Below, piece by piece: positions 1 through 9,057 of a stretch of DNA of 64,000 nucleotides. The position numbers and the translations under genes are program-made. The stretch's first letter is position 1; each line of letters begins with the position of its first letter. The notes under the pieces were generated by a model. That model was not told the DNA's origin. It searched no databases and worked only from the letters and a program-made list of their open reading frames with translations. The DNA lies in NCBI RefSeq assembly GCF_003014755.1, contig NZ_PYAW01000001.1, positions 248,001-312,000 of the forward strand. Reading direction: 5' to 3'. The stretch is from Chitinophaga niastensis. Its GTDB lineage: Bacteria > Bacteroidota > Bacteroidia > Chitinophagales > Chitinophagaceae.

Positions 1-1
1 T

Positions 2-265
2 GCATTTGTGGGAGAAAAAAAGAAATTTGATCACCCGGTATTAGTACAGATCTATGGTGTAGATGTTTGGGAGATGGGATTTATTACACAGGTAGATGTT
101 GCTAATTTTGGGTTAGAAGGTTATATGGCTGTATATGTGCCGCATGCTTATGCCATTACCGGCAAAGTGTTTATGGTGCCTAAAGACAGGGTTAAAGCCC
201 TGACGAACATTTCTGCCGGAGAGGCGATGAAATTTGCAGTGAGTGGTGGCGTAACCAACATTTAA
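2..265 (+). CDS. DUF502 family membrane protein, 3' end only
   Basis: This is the last 87 codons of a gene whose 5' part lies before the window; the reading frame is already open at base 2, so the GTG at base 8 is an internal codon and not a start. The residues around FDHPVLVQIYGVDVWEMGF, followed by a VYVPHAYAITGK segment, resemble the C-terminal soluble part of DUF502 proteins, small inner-membrane proteins of unknown function. No transmembrane segment remains in this fragment. The family call is from recollection of its conserved pattern and is moderately secure; no biochemical role can be given. A 15-bp hairpin follows 16 nt after the stop. Confidence 0.6.
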   Translation, partial: AFVGEKKKFDHPVLVQIYGVDVWEMGFITQVDVANFGLEGYMAVYVPHAYAITGKVFMVPKDRVKALTNISAGEAMKFAVSGGVTNI

Positions 266-281
266 TTAATTATTTATTCGT

Positions 282-336
282 GTAGCTGTTTTGATACTTG
301 ATTTTCATATTGATCATTTAATATCAAAATAGCTAC
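282..336. terminator. AT-rich hairpin after the DUF502 gene
   Basis: Arms 282-296 and 322-336 pair over 15 bp with one mismatch around a 25-nt loop. It starts 16 nt after the DUF502 stop codon. There is no clear T tract on the + strand, so it is a candidate terminator or 3' stabiliser. A second 9-bp hairpin (345-353 with 368-376) ends one base before the next gene's ATG at 378 and could occlude that start. Confidence 0.45.
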
Positions 337-377
337 ATAAGAAATCACTATATTCGTCTTCCCAAAAATATAGTGAC

Positions 378-1358
378 ATGTTAACCCGAACCCATATACG
401 AATTTCCGTATCCTTTATTTTCATGATACTGATTTATGCGGATGCCCATGCATGGGGATTTTTTGCGCATCAACGTATCAACCGGCTGGCGGTATTTTGT
501 TTGCCTCCGGAAATGATGTTATTATACAAACCGCACCTGGAATACATTACAACACATGCCACTGATCCGGACAAAAGAAGATATGCAGTAGCGGCTGAAG
601 GTGCCCGGCATTTCATTGATATTGACTTGTTTGACAAACCACCTTACCAGCATATTCCGCGCAACTGGACGGATGCGTTGACCAAATACAGCGCCGATTC
701 GCTCAACCGCAACGGCATCCTGCCCTGGCACCTGGAAAAGATGCTGGCATTGCTCACCAAAGCTTTCCGGGAAAAAGACCAGCAGCACATATTACAGCTA
801 TCTGCCGAGTTAGGGCATTATATAGCAGATGCGCATGTACCGCTGCATGCCTGCTCCAATCATAACGGTCAATTTACCGGTCAGCAGGGGATCCATGCGT
901 TATGGGAGTCGCGCATACCGGAACTGGTAGCCGACAGAGAATTTGATTACTGGGCAGGTAAGGCGATGTACATTGCCGAACCCCGGAAATACATCTGGCA
1001 AATTATTACGATAAGCGGGATGGAAGCAGATACTGTGCTCACTTATGAAAAGCGGCTAAGCAGCCAATTCCCTCCGGCCCAACGGTTTGCGTATGAAAAC
1101 CGGAATGGTTTACTCGTGCGTACCTACGCAGATGGTTACACGAACGCCTATCGCTTATCTATGGGTGATATGGTAGAACGGAGAATGAAAAACGCTATTG
1201 AAGCAGTGGCTGCATGCTGGTATACTGCATGGGTGAATGCAGGACAACCTTCTTTACAGGACCTGACCCACACAGCGCTTACTCCGGCAGAGTTACAGGA
1301 ATTTGAAAAGCTGCAACAGCAGTGGATACAGGGCAAACTGTTGGGAAGAGAGGAGTAA
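378..1358 (+). CDS. secreted zinc-dependent phospholipase C / S1-P1 nuclease-like protein
   Basis: A 326-residue protein with an N-terminal hydrophobic signal segment (residues 8-24, ending ADAHA). Mature processing would expose Trp26 at or next to the new N-terminus, as in the zinc phospholipase C / S1-P1 fold where the N-terminal Trp contributes a metal ligand. Candidate further ligands are His31, His78-x-x-Asp81, His147, Asp151/His153, His157, His173 and Glu177 (motifs GHYIADAHVPLH and GIHALWE). These fit a tri-zinc site, though the individual assignments are inferred. The substrate (phospholipid or nucleic acid) cannot be told from sequence. It stands alone, divergent in function from the serine genes downstream. 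Confidence 0.65.
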   Translation: MLTRTHIRISVSFIFMILIYADAHAWGFFAHQRINRLAVFCLPPEMMLLYKPHLEYITTHATDPDKRRYAVAAEGARHFIDIDLFDKPPYQHIPRNWTDALTKYSADSLNRNGILPWHLEKMLALLTKAFREKDQQHILQLSAELGHYIADAHVPLHACSNHNGQFTGQQGIHALWESRIPELVADREFDYWAGKAMYIAEPRKYIWQIITISGMEADTVLTYEKRLSSQFPPAQRFAYENRNGLLVRTYADGYTNAYRLSMGDMVERRMKNAIEAVAACWYTAWVNAGQPSLQDLTHTALTPAELQEFEKLQQQWIQGKLLGREE

Positions 1359-1406
1359 ATCCCTTAAAATATTTATGGCAATACTTAATAATTAGAAAAG
1401 AAATTT

Positions 1407-1414
1407 TATCTTTG
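1407..1414 (+). promoter_or_regulatory. candidate -7 box (TATCTTTG) for serC
   Basis: TATCTTTG matches the Bacteroidota sigma-A -7 consensus TAnnTTTG. It lies 140 bases before the serC ATG, implying a leader of about 130 nt. No convincing -33 TTG element is visible at the usual spacing. Confidence 0.45.
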
Positions 1415-1553
1415 CGCATACCATCTTTTAACCTGTCCTACACCACACACGCCTTACTGGTTTTAAAACACCCGTGCCGTTTTTTTTCCGTTTCCTTAGA
1501 AAAACCAAAACAAAGTGGAAAGATCAAAAAATGAATTTAATCTGAATCGCAAC

Positions 1554-2624
1554 ATGAAGGTGCATAATTTTAACGCAGGTCCTTCTGTATTACCCAACGA
1601 GGTATTGTACAAAGCCAGCAAAGCCCTGATCGACTTTGAAGGTTCGGGGATGTCTATACTGGAAATTGGCCACAGAACGGCACCGTTTATAGCGGTAATG
1701 GATGAGGCGCGCAACCTGGTGAGGGAATTGATGCAGCTTGATGACGACTTTGAAGTGCTCTTTTTACATGGCGGAGCCACCACACAGTTTATGCAGGTGC
1801 CGATGAATCTGCTGGAAAGCAGTGAAACTGCCGCTTATGCAGATACCGGCGTATGGTCCAACAAAGCCATCAAAGAAGCAAAATTGTTTGGCTACGTAGA
1901 CGTAGTAGCAAGCTCCAAGGAAAGCAACTACAACCACATCCCTAAACAATTTACCATTCCGCCCCAGGCCAGTTACCTGCACATTACCACTAACAATACC
2001 ATCTATGGTACACAGTGGCATATGACGCCCGTAACCGACGTTCCGCTGGTAGCAGATATGAGCAGTGACATCATGAGCCGCAGCATGGACTTTAACAAGT
2101 ACTCGCTGATATATGCCGGTGTACAGAAAAACATGGGCGCCGCAGGTGCTACCATGGTAGCTATACGCAAAAGCATGTTAGGTAAAGTATCGCGCAAAAT
2201 ACCATCCATACTGGACTACAGGAATCATATAGAAAATGGTTCTATGTTGAACACCCCTCCTGTATTTGCTGTGTACATTTCCATGCTGACGCTTCGCTGG
2301 CTCAAAGACCAGGGAGGTATTCCTGCCATTGAAAAAATCAATGACAAGAAAGCAGCATTCCTGTACGACGAAATTGACCACAATCCACTGTTCCGTGGAA
2401 CGGTGGCCAAGGAAGATCGTAGCAAAATGAACGCCTGCTTCATTATGGATAAACCCGATATGGAAGAAGAGTTCCTGAAGTTCTGTAAGAAAGAAGATAT
2501 TGTAGGTATCAAAGGACACCGGCTTTCCGGCGGATTCCGTGTATCTATGTATAATGCACTGCCTTATGAAAGCGTAGAAGTAATGGTGGAAGCCATGAAA
2601 TATTTCAGCCTCAAGAAAGCATAA
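1554..2624 (+). CDS. serC: phosphoserine aminotransferase
   Basis: Converts 3-phosphohydroxypyruvate and glutamate to O-phosphoserine and 2-oxoglutarate, the second step of serine synthesis; a cytosolic PLP enzyme that also serves pyridoxine synthesis in some bacteria. The class-V aminotransferase pattern is clear: NFNAGPSVLP at the N-terminus, GHRTAPF, the HGGATTQF phosphate-binding loop, WSNKA, and the PLP lysine Lys192 in GVQKNMGA. I chose ATG 1554 (356 residues, starting MKVHNFNAGPS, as in the family) over the in-frame GTG at 1515, whose 13 extra residues are not family-like. The DUF1015 gene follows on the same strand, but a 27-bp hairpin separates them. No serA is present in the window. 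Confidence 0.95.
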   Translation: MKVHNFNAGPSVLPNEVLYKASKALIDFEGSGMSILEIGHRTAPFIAVMDEARNLVRELMQLDDDFEVLFLHGGATTQFMQVPMNLLESSETAAYADTGVWSNKAIKEAKLFGYVDVVASSKESNYNHIPKQFTIPPQASYLHITTNNTIYGTQWHMTPVTDVPLVADMSSDIMSRSMDFNKYSLIYAGVQKNMGAAGATMVAIRKSMLGKVSRKIPSILDYRNHIENGSMLNTPPVFAVYISMLTLRWLKDQGGIPAIEKINDKKAAFLYDEIDHNPLFRGTVAKEDRSKMNACFIMDKPDMEEEFLKFCKKEDIVGIKGHRLSGGFRVSMYNALPYESVEVMVEAMKYFSLKKA

Positions 2625-2653
2625 AGAGCTGTATTATTAATATCAGCCGTTAG

Positions 2654-2731
2654 CTTTTAGCATATAGAAAAAGAAGATTGTTTTATTTGGGTAACTGAAT
2701 AGGGCAATCTTCTTTTTCTATATGCTAAAAG
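2654..2731. repeat. 27-bp perfect inverted repeat (long hairpin, TTAGC class)
   Basis: Arms 2654-2680 and 2705-2731 are perfect reverse complements over 27 bp with a 24-nt loop. It starts 29 nt after the serC stop and lies between two co-directional genes. The outer end contains the TTAGC/GCTAA words shared with the hairpins at 32.7 and 36.9 kb. Probably a terminator or mRNA 3'-end structure, possibly a mobile palindrome. Confidence 0.85.
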
Positions 2732-2787
2732 ATATCAGCTAAAAGCTTATTTTCATATTTTTACCCCACACTCACACAATTTTTATC

Positions 2788-4032
2788 ATGGCTATCATCA
2801 GACCTTTTAATGGACTAAGGCCCAAGGAAGAATTGGCGGCAAAAGTAGCTGCAAGGCCTTATGACGTACTCAGCTCGGAAGAAGCAAAAGCAGCTGCATC
2901 CGGGAATCCGTATTCATATTATCGTGTGTCAAAATCTGAAATAGATTTACCGGAAGGTATTGATACACACAGTCAACAGGTATATGACAAGGCAGCAGAG
3001 AACCTGCATCGCCTGGTACAGGAAGGCACCTTGTTTCCCGATGTACAACCTTCTTATTATATCTACAAACTGGTAATGAATGGCCGTGCCCAAACAGGCC
3101 TGGTATGCGTTTCATCTGTAGCTGATTACAACAACGGCATTATTAAGAAACATGAGTTTACGCGCCCGGACAAGGAACTGGATCGCATCAACCATATTAA
3201 AACCACCAAAGCCCAAACAGGCAACGTATTCCTGGCTTACAATGATGTACCGGAAGTAAATGCCCTGATTGATCACTGGCAGGAACATAATAAACCAGTA
3301 TATGATTTCACTGCAGAAGATGGCATTCAACATACCATCTGGGTGGTAAATACACCTTCGGCAGTACAGGATATCACTTCCCTGTTTGCCGAAAAAGTAC
3401 CCTGCACATATATCGCAGACGGGCATCACCGTGCTGCTTCCGCCAGCCTGGTACAAAAAGAATTCCAGGCAGCAGGAAAGATCACTTCCGTAGAAAATCC
3501 GGTGAATTACTTCCTCACCACCATTTTCCCGGCCAGCCAGTTAGCTATCCTTGATTATAACCGTGTTGTAAAAGACCTTAACGGCCTGAGCAAAGCAGCG
3601 TTGTTATCCCGCCTGGATTACGACTTTACAGTAGAAGAAACCGGCCACCAACCGCAACAGCCATCCATGTTACACGAATTCAGCATGTACCTGGACGGCA
3701 AGTGGTATCGCCTCGTGGCCAAGGAAGGCACCTATACCACTGATCCTATCGGCATCCTGGACGTAACCATCCTTTCCAACAATATCCTGGACAAACTGCT
3801 CGGTATCAAGGATCAACGCACCGATAAGCGTATCGACTTTGTAGGTGGTATCCGTGGATTAGGAGAACTGGTAAAACGCGTAGACAGCGGCGAAATGCAG
3901 GTTGCTTTTGCCCTTTATCCGGTTACTATTCAACAGCTGTTCGATATTGCAGACAGTGGCAATGTAATGCCGCCCAAGAGCACCTGGTTTGAGCCCAAAC
4001 TGCGTGATGGTTTGATTACACATATTATTTAA
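2788..4032 (+). CDS. DUF1015 family protein
   Basis: A 414-residue cytosolic protein of the DUF1015 family, which is commonly found beside serA/serC in Bacteroidota and other anaerobic lineages; its activity is unknown to me. Family hallmarks seen here are the N-terminal RPFNGLRP and RPYDVLSSEEA segments (residues 5-33), KKHEFTRPDKE (120-130) and the strongly conserved ADGHHRAAS (210-218). Those charged and histidine residues look like a catalytic or phosphate-binding site, but that is inference. The neighbouring serC supports a link to serine metabolism. A short GC-rich terminator follows at 4042-4069. Confidence 0.85.
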   Translation: MAIIRPFNGLRPKEELAAKVAARPYDVLSSEEAKAAASGNPYSYYRVSKSEIDLPEGIDTHSQQVYDKAAENLHRLVQEGTLFPDVQPSYYIYKLVMNGRAQTGLVCVSSVADYNNGIIKKHEFTRPDKELDRINHIKTTKAQTGNVFLAYNDVPEVNALIDHWQEHNKPVYDFTAEDGIQHTIWVVNTPSAVQDITSLFAEKVPCTYIADGHHRAASASLVQKEFQAAGKITSVENPVNYFLTTIFPASQLAILDYNRVVKDLNGLSKAALLSRLDYDFTVEETGHQPQQPSMLHEFSMYLDGKWYRLVAKEGTYTTDPIGILDVTILSNNILDKLLGIKDQRTDKRIDFVGGIRGLGELVKRVDSGEMQVAFALYPVTIQQLFDIADSGNVMPPKSTWFEPKLRDGLITHII

Positions 4033-4041
4033 TATTTACAG

Positions 4042-4069
4042 ATCCCCTGGCATGCAGCAGTCAGGGGAT
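4042..4069 (+). terminator. rho-independent terminator after the DUF1015 gene
   Basis: Stem ATCCCCTG (4042-4049) pairs with CAGGGGAT (4062-4069) and is followed by TTATTTTG. It begins 9 nt after the stop codon. Confidence 0.7.
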
Positions 4070-4105
4070 TTATTTTGCTTTTAAATCTATCATCTCCCCT
4101 ATCTT

Positions 4106-4984
4106 ATGCAAATACAGGATCAACCTGAAACTATATTCGATAACTACGAGCTGCCTGAAACAAAAAAATCCTACCCAAACCTGTTACAGGCCTGGTTATG
4201 GATTCCTGTCGTGCTGATTATCAATGTCAGCTTTGCAATAATATTGGGATTAATGTGCAGTTTTTTTTGGAAGGCAGCCGCGACTTCACTTGTAATAAAC
4301 TTTTCTCTTATTACAGTTTGTAGTGAAATAACTTTTTTACTGTTTAGTTACTACTTCATGAAACTCAGGTCGGAGCCAGATTACCGGCCATCATTCCGTT
4401 TACCAGCGCTTCCGGTTGTACTGATACTAATAGTGATAACACCAGCATTCTATATAATTCTACAGGCATTTAGCGAAATCCTTCCCTTTGAGATGCCCCA
4501 ATACGCCATCAACTACCTTAAAAGTACTTTGCAATATCCACTGGTTTATATTGGTATTATAATGATATTTTCATCTGTAGTAGAGGAGGTAATATTCAGG
4601 GGCGTCTTACTTGACGGGCTCTTAAAAAACAGAAACACTTTCTCAGCTATTCTTCAAAGTTCACTAATTATTGGGATTATGTATATGTCCCCCGCTATTG
4701 CTATACCCAATTTCCTTACTGCCATTTTTATGGGATGGCTCTATTATCACCTGCGTTCCGTGTCTGGCGGCATATTGACCCGCATGCTTTTCAATCTTAC
4801 TGCATTGGTTATTTTCCAGTATAGTAATGGTGATCAATTCCTGAGCATAGCGCCCCTTTGCCATAACAGCCTGGATTATAAACTGATAGTAGCAGCCATG
4901 ACGCTCATATTTGCGGCAGGCATTATCTATTTACAATATTATTTCACCAGACATACCGCTCTCTCAAATAAAACAATTAACTAA
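4106..4984 (+). CDS. CPBP family intramembrane glutamic protease-like protein (degenerate His motifs)
   Basis: A 292-residue multi-pass protein with about eight hydrophobic segments. The first CPBP/Abi motif, EExxxR, is intact (Glu160, Glu161, Arg165 in VVEEVIFRGVLLDG). The later motifs look altered: where most relatives have a histidine in the next helix this protein has GIMYM, and the HxxxN motif near the C-terminus reads RMLFN. True CPBP proteases use the Glu pair and these histidines, so activity may be lost or changed. Related proteins act in prenyl-protein processing or bacteriocin self-immunity. No bacteriocin gene is adjacent. Membrane topology is secure; function is not. Confidence 0.75.
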   Translation: MQIQDQPETIFDNYELPETKKSYPNLLQAWLWIPVVLIINVSFAIILGLMCSFFWKAAATSLVINFSLITVCSEITFLLFSYYFMKLRSEPDYRPSFRLPALPVVLILIVITPAFYIILQAFSEILPFEMPQYAINYLKSTLQYPLVYIGIIMIFSSVVEEVIFRGVLLDGLLKNRNTFSAILQSSLIIGIMYMSPAIAIPNFLTAIFMGWLYYHLRSVSGGILTRMLFNLTALVIFQYSNGDQFLSIAPLCHNSLDYKLIVAAMTLIFAAGIIYLQYYFTRHTALSNKTIN

Positions 4985-5079
4985 TATAAAACCTTTATTT
5001 ATTTCCTCCCGGCACTCATCGATTGATCTGTGGGACATAACCTCATTTTCCTTACTTTTACAACAAACGACAGACAGGA

Positions 5080-6165
5080 ATGCATATGAGGTCTTCTTTA
5101 TTGAAAACATTTTTAGTTGCGGGAGTTTTATTTTCACAGGTGGTAGTAGCGCAGGATGCTAAGGAGCTGTACAATACAGCCTCCGGCTTCATTCGCAGTG
5201 GCGACTATTCAAATGCGTTACTGGTGCTGAACCAGGCTTTGCAACTGGAACCGGATAATTTTGAGTATAAAAAGCAGCTGGGCTTCACTTATTATCTGAA
5301 AGGAGATCTTAACAAAGCCAAAAGTGTGATAGAGCCTTTGCTAAGCAGCAAAGAAGCAGATGTGCAGGTATTTCAGATTGCCGGCAATATTTATGTAGCG
5401 AGAGAGGAATGGAAAACGGCACAGCGCATGTATGAGCGTGCTATCAGAAAATTTCCCAACAGCGGTGAACTGTATAATGATAACGGTACGTTGCTGATGA
5501 ACTTTAAGATGTACGATGGTGCGTTACGCAGCTGGATTAAAGGTATTGAACAGGACCCCGGATTTCCAGGTAACTATTACAATGCCGTTAAAACCTACGA
5601 TTTCAGTAATAACCCGTTGTGGTGCATTTTATATGGCGAAACTTTTATGAATATGGAAAGCTTCACTACGCGTACAGCAGAAGTGAGGAACATATTACTG
5701 GAGTCTTATAAGAAATTATTTAATGATCCGTCGCTGTTCGAAAGCATGGTTCCGGAAGATGATAAGAGAAGCAAAAAAAGTAAAAGCGGTAACAGTGATT
5801 TTGTACAGGCTTTTAAAGCCAGCATGGGCAAACAGATCAGCGTAGTTACCGGTGGCATTGATCCTGATGTACTGATTATGGTACGCACACGCTTTTTGCT
5901 GGACTGGTTTAATTTTTACGATTCGAAATATCCGTATGCCCTTTTCGATTTTCAACGCAACCTGTTGCGGGAGGGCATGTTTGAATCCTACAATCAATGG
6001 TTGTTTGGCCCTGCGGCCAACCAGGCCAATTACAGAGCATGGGTAGGATTACACAAAGAAGATTATGATACTTTCCTGAAATTCCAACGTAACCATCCAT
6101 TGAAGCCGAGACCTGATGAATATTATAACGACGGGAAGTTTACGCTGATTAATTCGGGATATTAA
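5080..6165 (+). CDS. secreted tetratricopeptide-repeat protein
   Basis: 361 residues with a signal peptide (hydrophobic core about residues 8-22, cleavage likely after VVVAQ). Residues 25-165 hold TPR-like helical pairs, for example AKELYNTASGFIRSGDYSNA and AQRMYERAIRKFPNSGELYN, which normally form protein-binding superhelices. The C-terminal half (about 170-361) is not recognised; it is rich in aromatics (FNFYDSKYPYALFDF) and contains a Lys/Ser-rich linker near residue 228. Probably periplasmic or membrane-associated. An alternative ATG lies two codons in, at 5086. TACTTTTA at 5052-5059 may be its -7 box. No operon partner is evident. Confidence 0.7.
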   Translation: MHMRSSLLKTFLVAGVLFSQVVVAQDAKELYNTASGFIRSGDYSNALLVLNQALQLEPDNFEYKKQLGFTYYLKGDLNKAKSVIEPLLSSKEADVQVFQIAGNIYVAREEWKTAQRMYERAIRKFPNSGELYNDNGTLLMNFKMYDGALRSWIKGIEQDPGFPGNYYNAVKTYDFSNNPLWCILYGETFMNMESFTTRTAEVRNILLESYKKLFNDPSLFESMVPEDDKRSKKSKSGNSDFVQAFKASMGKQISVVTGGIDPDVLIMVRTRFLLDWFNFYDSKYPYALFDFQRNLLREGMFESYNQWLFGPAANQANYRAWVGLHKEDYDTFLKFQRNHPLKPRPDEYYNDGKFTLINSGY

Positions 6166-6275
6166 ATATTTAGAAATTTTTTGATTTACAGCTGTAGTGG
6201 TTTCGTTTCAGTAATGTATCTTTCATTGAAACAAAATTGCTACAACTGTGAATCCGTAAATCTCAAAATCTGAAT

Positions 6276-7931
6276 ATGCTCGTCACTAAACACCAAAACA
6301 CTATTGACAACGCTGTAAAAGCGAACCACGAAAGAACTTTCTATTCGCAATACCCTGAGCATCCCAAGGCTTACGGTGAAGACGCCCATGCGAAGGGCGT
6401 GCAGAGCTATCAGCAAATGCTCAACAAACCCTTCAAACAATTACTGCAAACCGGTGAAACCGGCTGGATCGGAGAAGAAGTGTCACCCTATACCCGCGAA
6501 GTACTGGGCGTTACTTATCCTTCCTTTACTGTAAATGATTTGCTGAAAAAAGCCGCGGTAGCAGGTAAAGGCTGGGCCAACACACCCGTAGCAGAAAGAG
6601 CTGGTATATTAACAGAAACGCTGGAACGCATTAAGGACTTCTTTTTTGATATTGCCAATGCCACCATGCATACCACCGGCCAAAGCTTTATGATGAGCTT
6701 TCAGGCTTCCGGTCCGCATGCCAACGACAGGGCACTGGAGGCCATTGCCACCGGCTATCATGAGCTGAAGCGTTATCCGTCACAACTGTTATGGGAAAAG
6801 CCAATGGGTAAAACCAGCATCAAGCTGGAGAAAACCTTCAAAGCTATTCCTAAAGGCACCGGTGTGGTGATTGGCTGCTCTACTTTTCCGGTATGGAATA
6901 CCCTGCCGGGTGTATACGCAGACCTGATTACCGGCAACCCGGTAATCGTAAAACCACATCCGAAAGCAATTCTTCCTATAGCCATTGCCGTTAGTGCTAT
7001 TCAGCAAACATTACAGGACAACGGATACGATCCGAACCTGTGCCAGCTGGCAGCAGACAGCTCTGAGCAACTGATTGCCAAAGAACTGTGTGAACATCCT
7101 GATGTACGCCTGATAGACTATACCGGCGGCAGCACCTTCGGAAATTATGTAGAATCATTACCCGGCAAAACGGTATTCACGGAAAAAGCAGGCGTGAACT
7201 CTGTGATACTGGACAGTGTAAAAGACCTCGATGCCGTTATTCAGAACCTCGCATTTTCCGTTAGTCTGTATTCCGGTCAGATGTGCACTGCCCCACAGAA
7301 CTTCTTCATTCCTGAACAGGGCGTAACCACTGACAATGGACAGGTAAGCTTTAATGATGTAGTACAAAAATTCAAAGATGCCATTGTTGCCCTGGTGAAT
7401 CATCCTAAAATGGGAGCAGGTACATTAGGCGCCATACAAAATGAAAATACACTCACGCGCGCCAAAGAAGCACATCAGCTGGGTGGAAAAGTAATACTTG
7501 AAGGAACGCCGGTAGTGAATGAAGAATATGGAAACGCCAGGGTATGTGCTCCTACTGTATTAGAGGTAAGCAGTGCAGATAATAATATTTATGAGAAAGA
7601 ACTCTTTGGTCCGGTAGTATTAATTATCAAGACCAGGGATACTGATCATACCATACAACTGGCTAAACAGATGGCATTAAAATACGGTGCCATCACCTGT
7701 GGTGCTTATACTACAGATGCCGCCGTTAAAGAAAAGATAGCAGAAGAGATGAACAATGTGTTTACACCTGTTTCATTTAACCTGACTGGTTTTATATGGG
7801 TAAATCAGCACGCCGCATTTTCCGACTTCCATGTTACGGGAGGCAATCCTGCAGGCAATGCCAGCTTTACCAACCAGGAATTTATTGTAAAACGATTTGT
7901 ATGGGTAGGCAACCGGGAGCTCGTTGAATAG
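6276..7931 (+). CDS. paaN: PaaN-type aldehyde dehydrogenase (phenylacetic acid degradation protein PaaN)
   Basis: 551 residues, the usual PaaN length. An N-terminal extension of about 90 residues (HERTFYSQYPEHPKAYGEDA) precedes the aldehyde dehydrogenase fold, as in PaaN and unlike PaaZ. The nucleotide-binding region includes PKGTGVVIGCSTFPVWNTLP (192-211), NPVIVKPHP (221-229) and the glycine motif TGGSTFG (283-289). The catalytic cysteine is Cys337 in SGQMCTAPQ and the general-base region is FTEKAGVNS (301-309). PaaN is associated with aerobic phenylacetyl-CoA catabolism, but its exact substrate is not established, and no other paa gene occurs in this window, so this copy stands apart. A strong terminator follows immediately. 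Confidence 0.88.
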   Translation: MLVTKHQNTIDNAVKANHERTFYSQYPEHPKAYGEDAHAKGVQSYQQMLNKPFKQLLQTGETGWIGEEVSPYTREVLGVTYPSFTVNDLLKKAAVAGKGWANTPVAERAGILTETLERIKDFFFDIANATMHTTGQSFMMSFQASGPHANDRALEAIATGYHELKRYPSQLLWEKPMGKTSIKLEKTFKAIPKGTGVVIGCSTFPVWNTLPGVYADLITGNPVIVKPHPKAILPIAIAVSAIQQTLQDNGYDPNLCQLAADSSEQLIAKELCEHPDVRLIDYTGGSTFGNYVESLPGKTVFTEKAGVNSVILDSVKDLDAVIQNLAFSVSLYSGQMCTAPQNFFIPEQGVTTDNGQVSFNDVVQKFKDAIVALVNHPKMGAGTLGAIQNENTLTRAKEAHQLGGKVILEGTPVVNEEYGNARVCAPTVLEVSSADNNIYEKELFGPVVLIIKTRDTDHTIQLAKQMALKYGAITCGAYTTDAAVKEKIAEEMNNVFTPVSFNLTGFIWVNQHAAFSDFHVTGGNPAGNASFTNQEFIVKRFVWVGNRELVE

Positions 7932-7942
7932 TCTAACATATC

Positions 7943-7974
7943 AGCAAGCGTCCCGCCCTAACGGGACGCTTGCT
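7943..7974 (+). terminator. rho-independent terminator after paaN
   Basis: A 13-bp perfect stem, AGCAAGCGTCCCG (7943-7955) with CGGGACGCTTGCT (7962-7974), 6-nt loop, 11 nt after the paaN stop. The downstream T-run is short. Confidence 0.8.
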
Positions 7975-7995
7975 TTATAAAGCACCTGTATATTT

Positions 7996-8661
7996 ATGAG
8001 AAAACTGCTATGGGTCATATTCGTTTTTACCTGCTATGCCACTGCATGTGAGCAGGCTCCGAAGGCAGACAAAGCCAAGGTAACCGATGCACAAACTGTG
8101 CACGCGGGTACCGGCAATGCCTATCTGCCGGATACTGCTGTAAGCCTGGTAGAATGGGTAGGGACAAAACCCACCGGCAAACATCATGGATCACTGAAAC
8201 TGGCTGGCGGAGCCATCTATGTAAAAGACAGTGTGATCACCGGCGGAGAGTTCATCCTTAACATGAACTCTCTCCAGGATATTGACCTGGTAGCAGATAC
8301 TGCGATGAAAAACAAACTGGAGAATGAGCTGAAAGGCGATATGTTCTTTTATGTAAAAAAATATCCCACTGCCACTTTTGAAATAACCAGTGTAATGCCT
8401 TTCCATCCTACTGTTGATGAAGAGGTGTCGTTTAAAGGTGCTACCCATATTATTAAAGGCAATCTTACCTTAAAAGCCATTACCAAAAATATTTCCTTTC
8501 CCGCCAGAATTGTCATTGGTGATAACAACATCACTGCTGTGGCCAACTTCAACATTGACCGTACCCAATGGGGTATTAGCTACCGGGCAGACAAATCGCT
8601 ACAGGACAAGCTCATCAACTCACAGGTGAATATAGGATTCAATATCAGCGCAAAACGATAA
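7996..8661 (+). CDS. YceI family lipoprotein
   Basis: 221 residues with a lipoprotein signal peptide: hydrophobic residues 4-13 and a lipobox ending YATAC, giving a lipidated Cys18. The rest matches the YceI lipocalin-like beta-barrel, which binds polyisoprenoid or other hydrophobic molecules in the periplasm. Typical elements are SLVEWVGTKPTGKHHGSLKL (about residues 51-70), a central FEITSV strand, GNLTLKAITKNISFPARI and the final DRTQWGISY...SLQDKLIN segment. The lipid anchor suggests an inner-leaflet outer-membrane location. Upstream is the paaN terminator; the next gene, a 2TM protein, is 86 nt downstream. Confidence 0.85.
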   Translation: MRKLLWVIFVFTCYATACEQAPKADKAKVTDAQTVHAGTGNAYLPDTAVSLVEWVGTKPTGKHHGSLKLAGGAIYVKDSVITGGEFILNMNSLQDIDLVADTAMKNKLENELKGDMFFYVKKYPTATFEITSVMPFHPTVDEEVSFKGATHIIKGNLTLKAITKNISFPARIVIGDNNITAVANFNIDRTQWGISYRADKSLQDKLINSQVNIGFNISAKR

Positions 8662-8747
8662 GTCTGCTTTTTTCGTTTTTTTCTACGTGAAGCCAATAAA
8701 ATATTTTAAATTTAGTACAACCTCTATCACGTAAAAAACTGATTTCA

Positions 8748-9035
8748 ATGGAAACAACTCAAGAAAGAGATGATCGACTTTGGCGTATTGCAAAAGCCAG
8801 AGCCGGATTCAAATCACATCTTATCATATACCTCGTAATAAATATGGGCTTATGGGCCGTATGGTTTCTGACAGACAGCGATAAAACCAATGGCACACCA
8901 TGGCCGGTATGGCCGGCATTGGGCTGGGGAATCGCACTGGCTTTTCAATATTTCAGCGCTTATCACAAAGACCCGTTCGGTGATACCCTGAAAGAATATG
9001 AAAAACTAAAAGAGCAACAACAGACCCGTATTTGA
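8748..9035 (+). CDS. 2TM domain protein
   Basis: A 95-residue membrane protein with two hydrophobic helices (about residues 24-43 and 55-75) joined by a short Trp/Pro-rich loop, and a charged N-terminus ERDDRLWRIAKARAGFKSHL. This matches the 2TM domain family of Bacteroidota, found alone or fused to histidine kinases; role unknown. The acyl-CoA synthetase gene begins 22 nt downstream on the same strand, so the two may be co-transcribed. Confidence 0.75.
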   Translation: METTQERDDRLWRIAKARAGFKSHLIIYLVINMGLWAVWFLTDSDKTNGTPWPVWPALGWGIALAFQYFSAYHKDPFGDTLKEYEKLKEQQQTRI

Positions 9036-9057
9036 GCCAAAACAAAATTACAGCAGC

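Noticed and set aside
1515..1553. N-terminal extension of SerC from GTG
   Set aside because: The family starts at MKVHNFNAGPS; the 13 residues before it have no family similarity.
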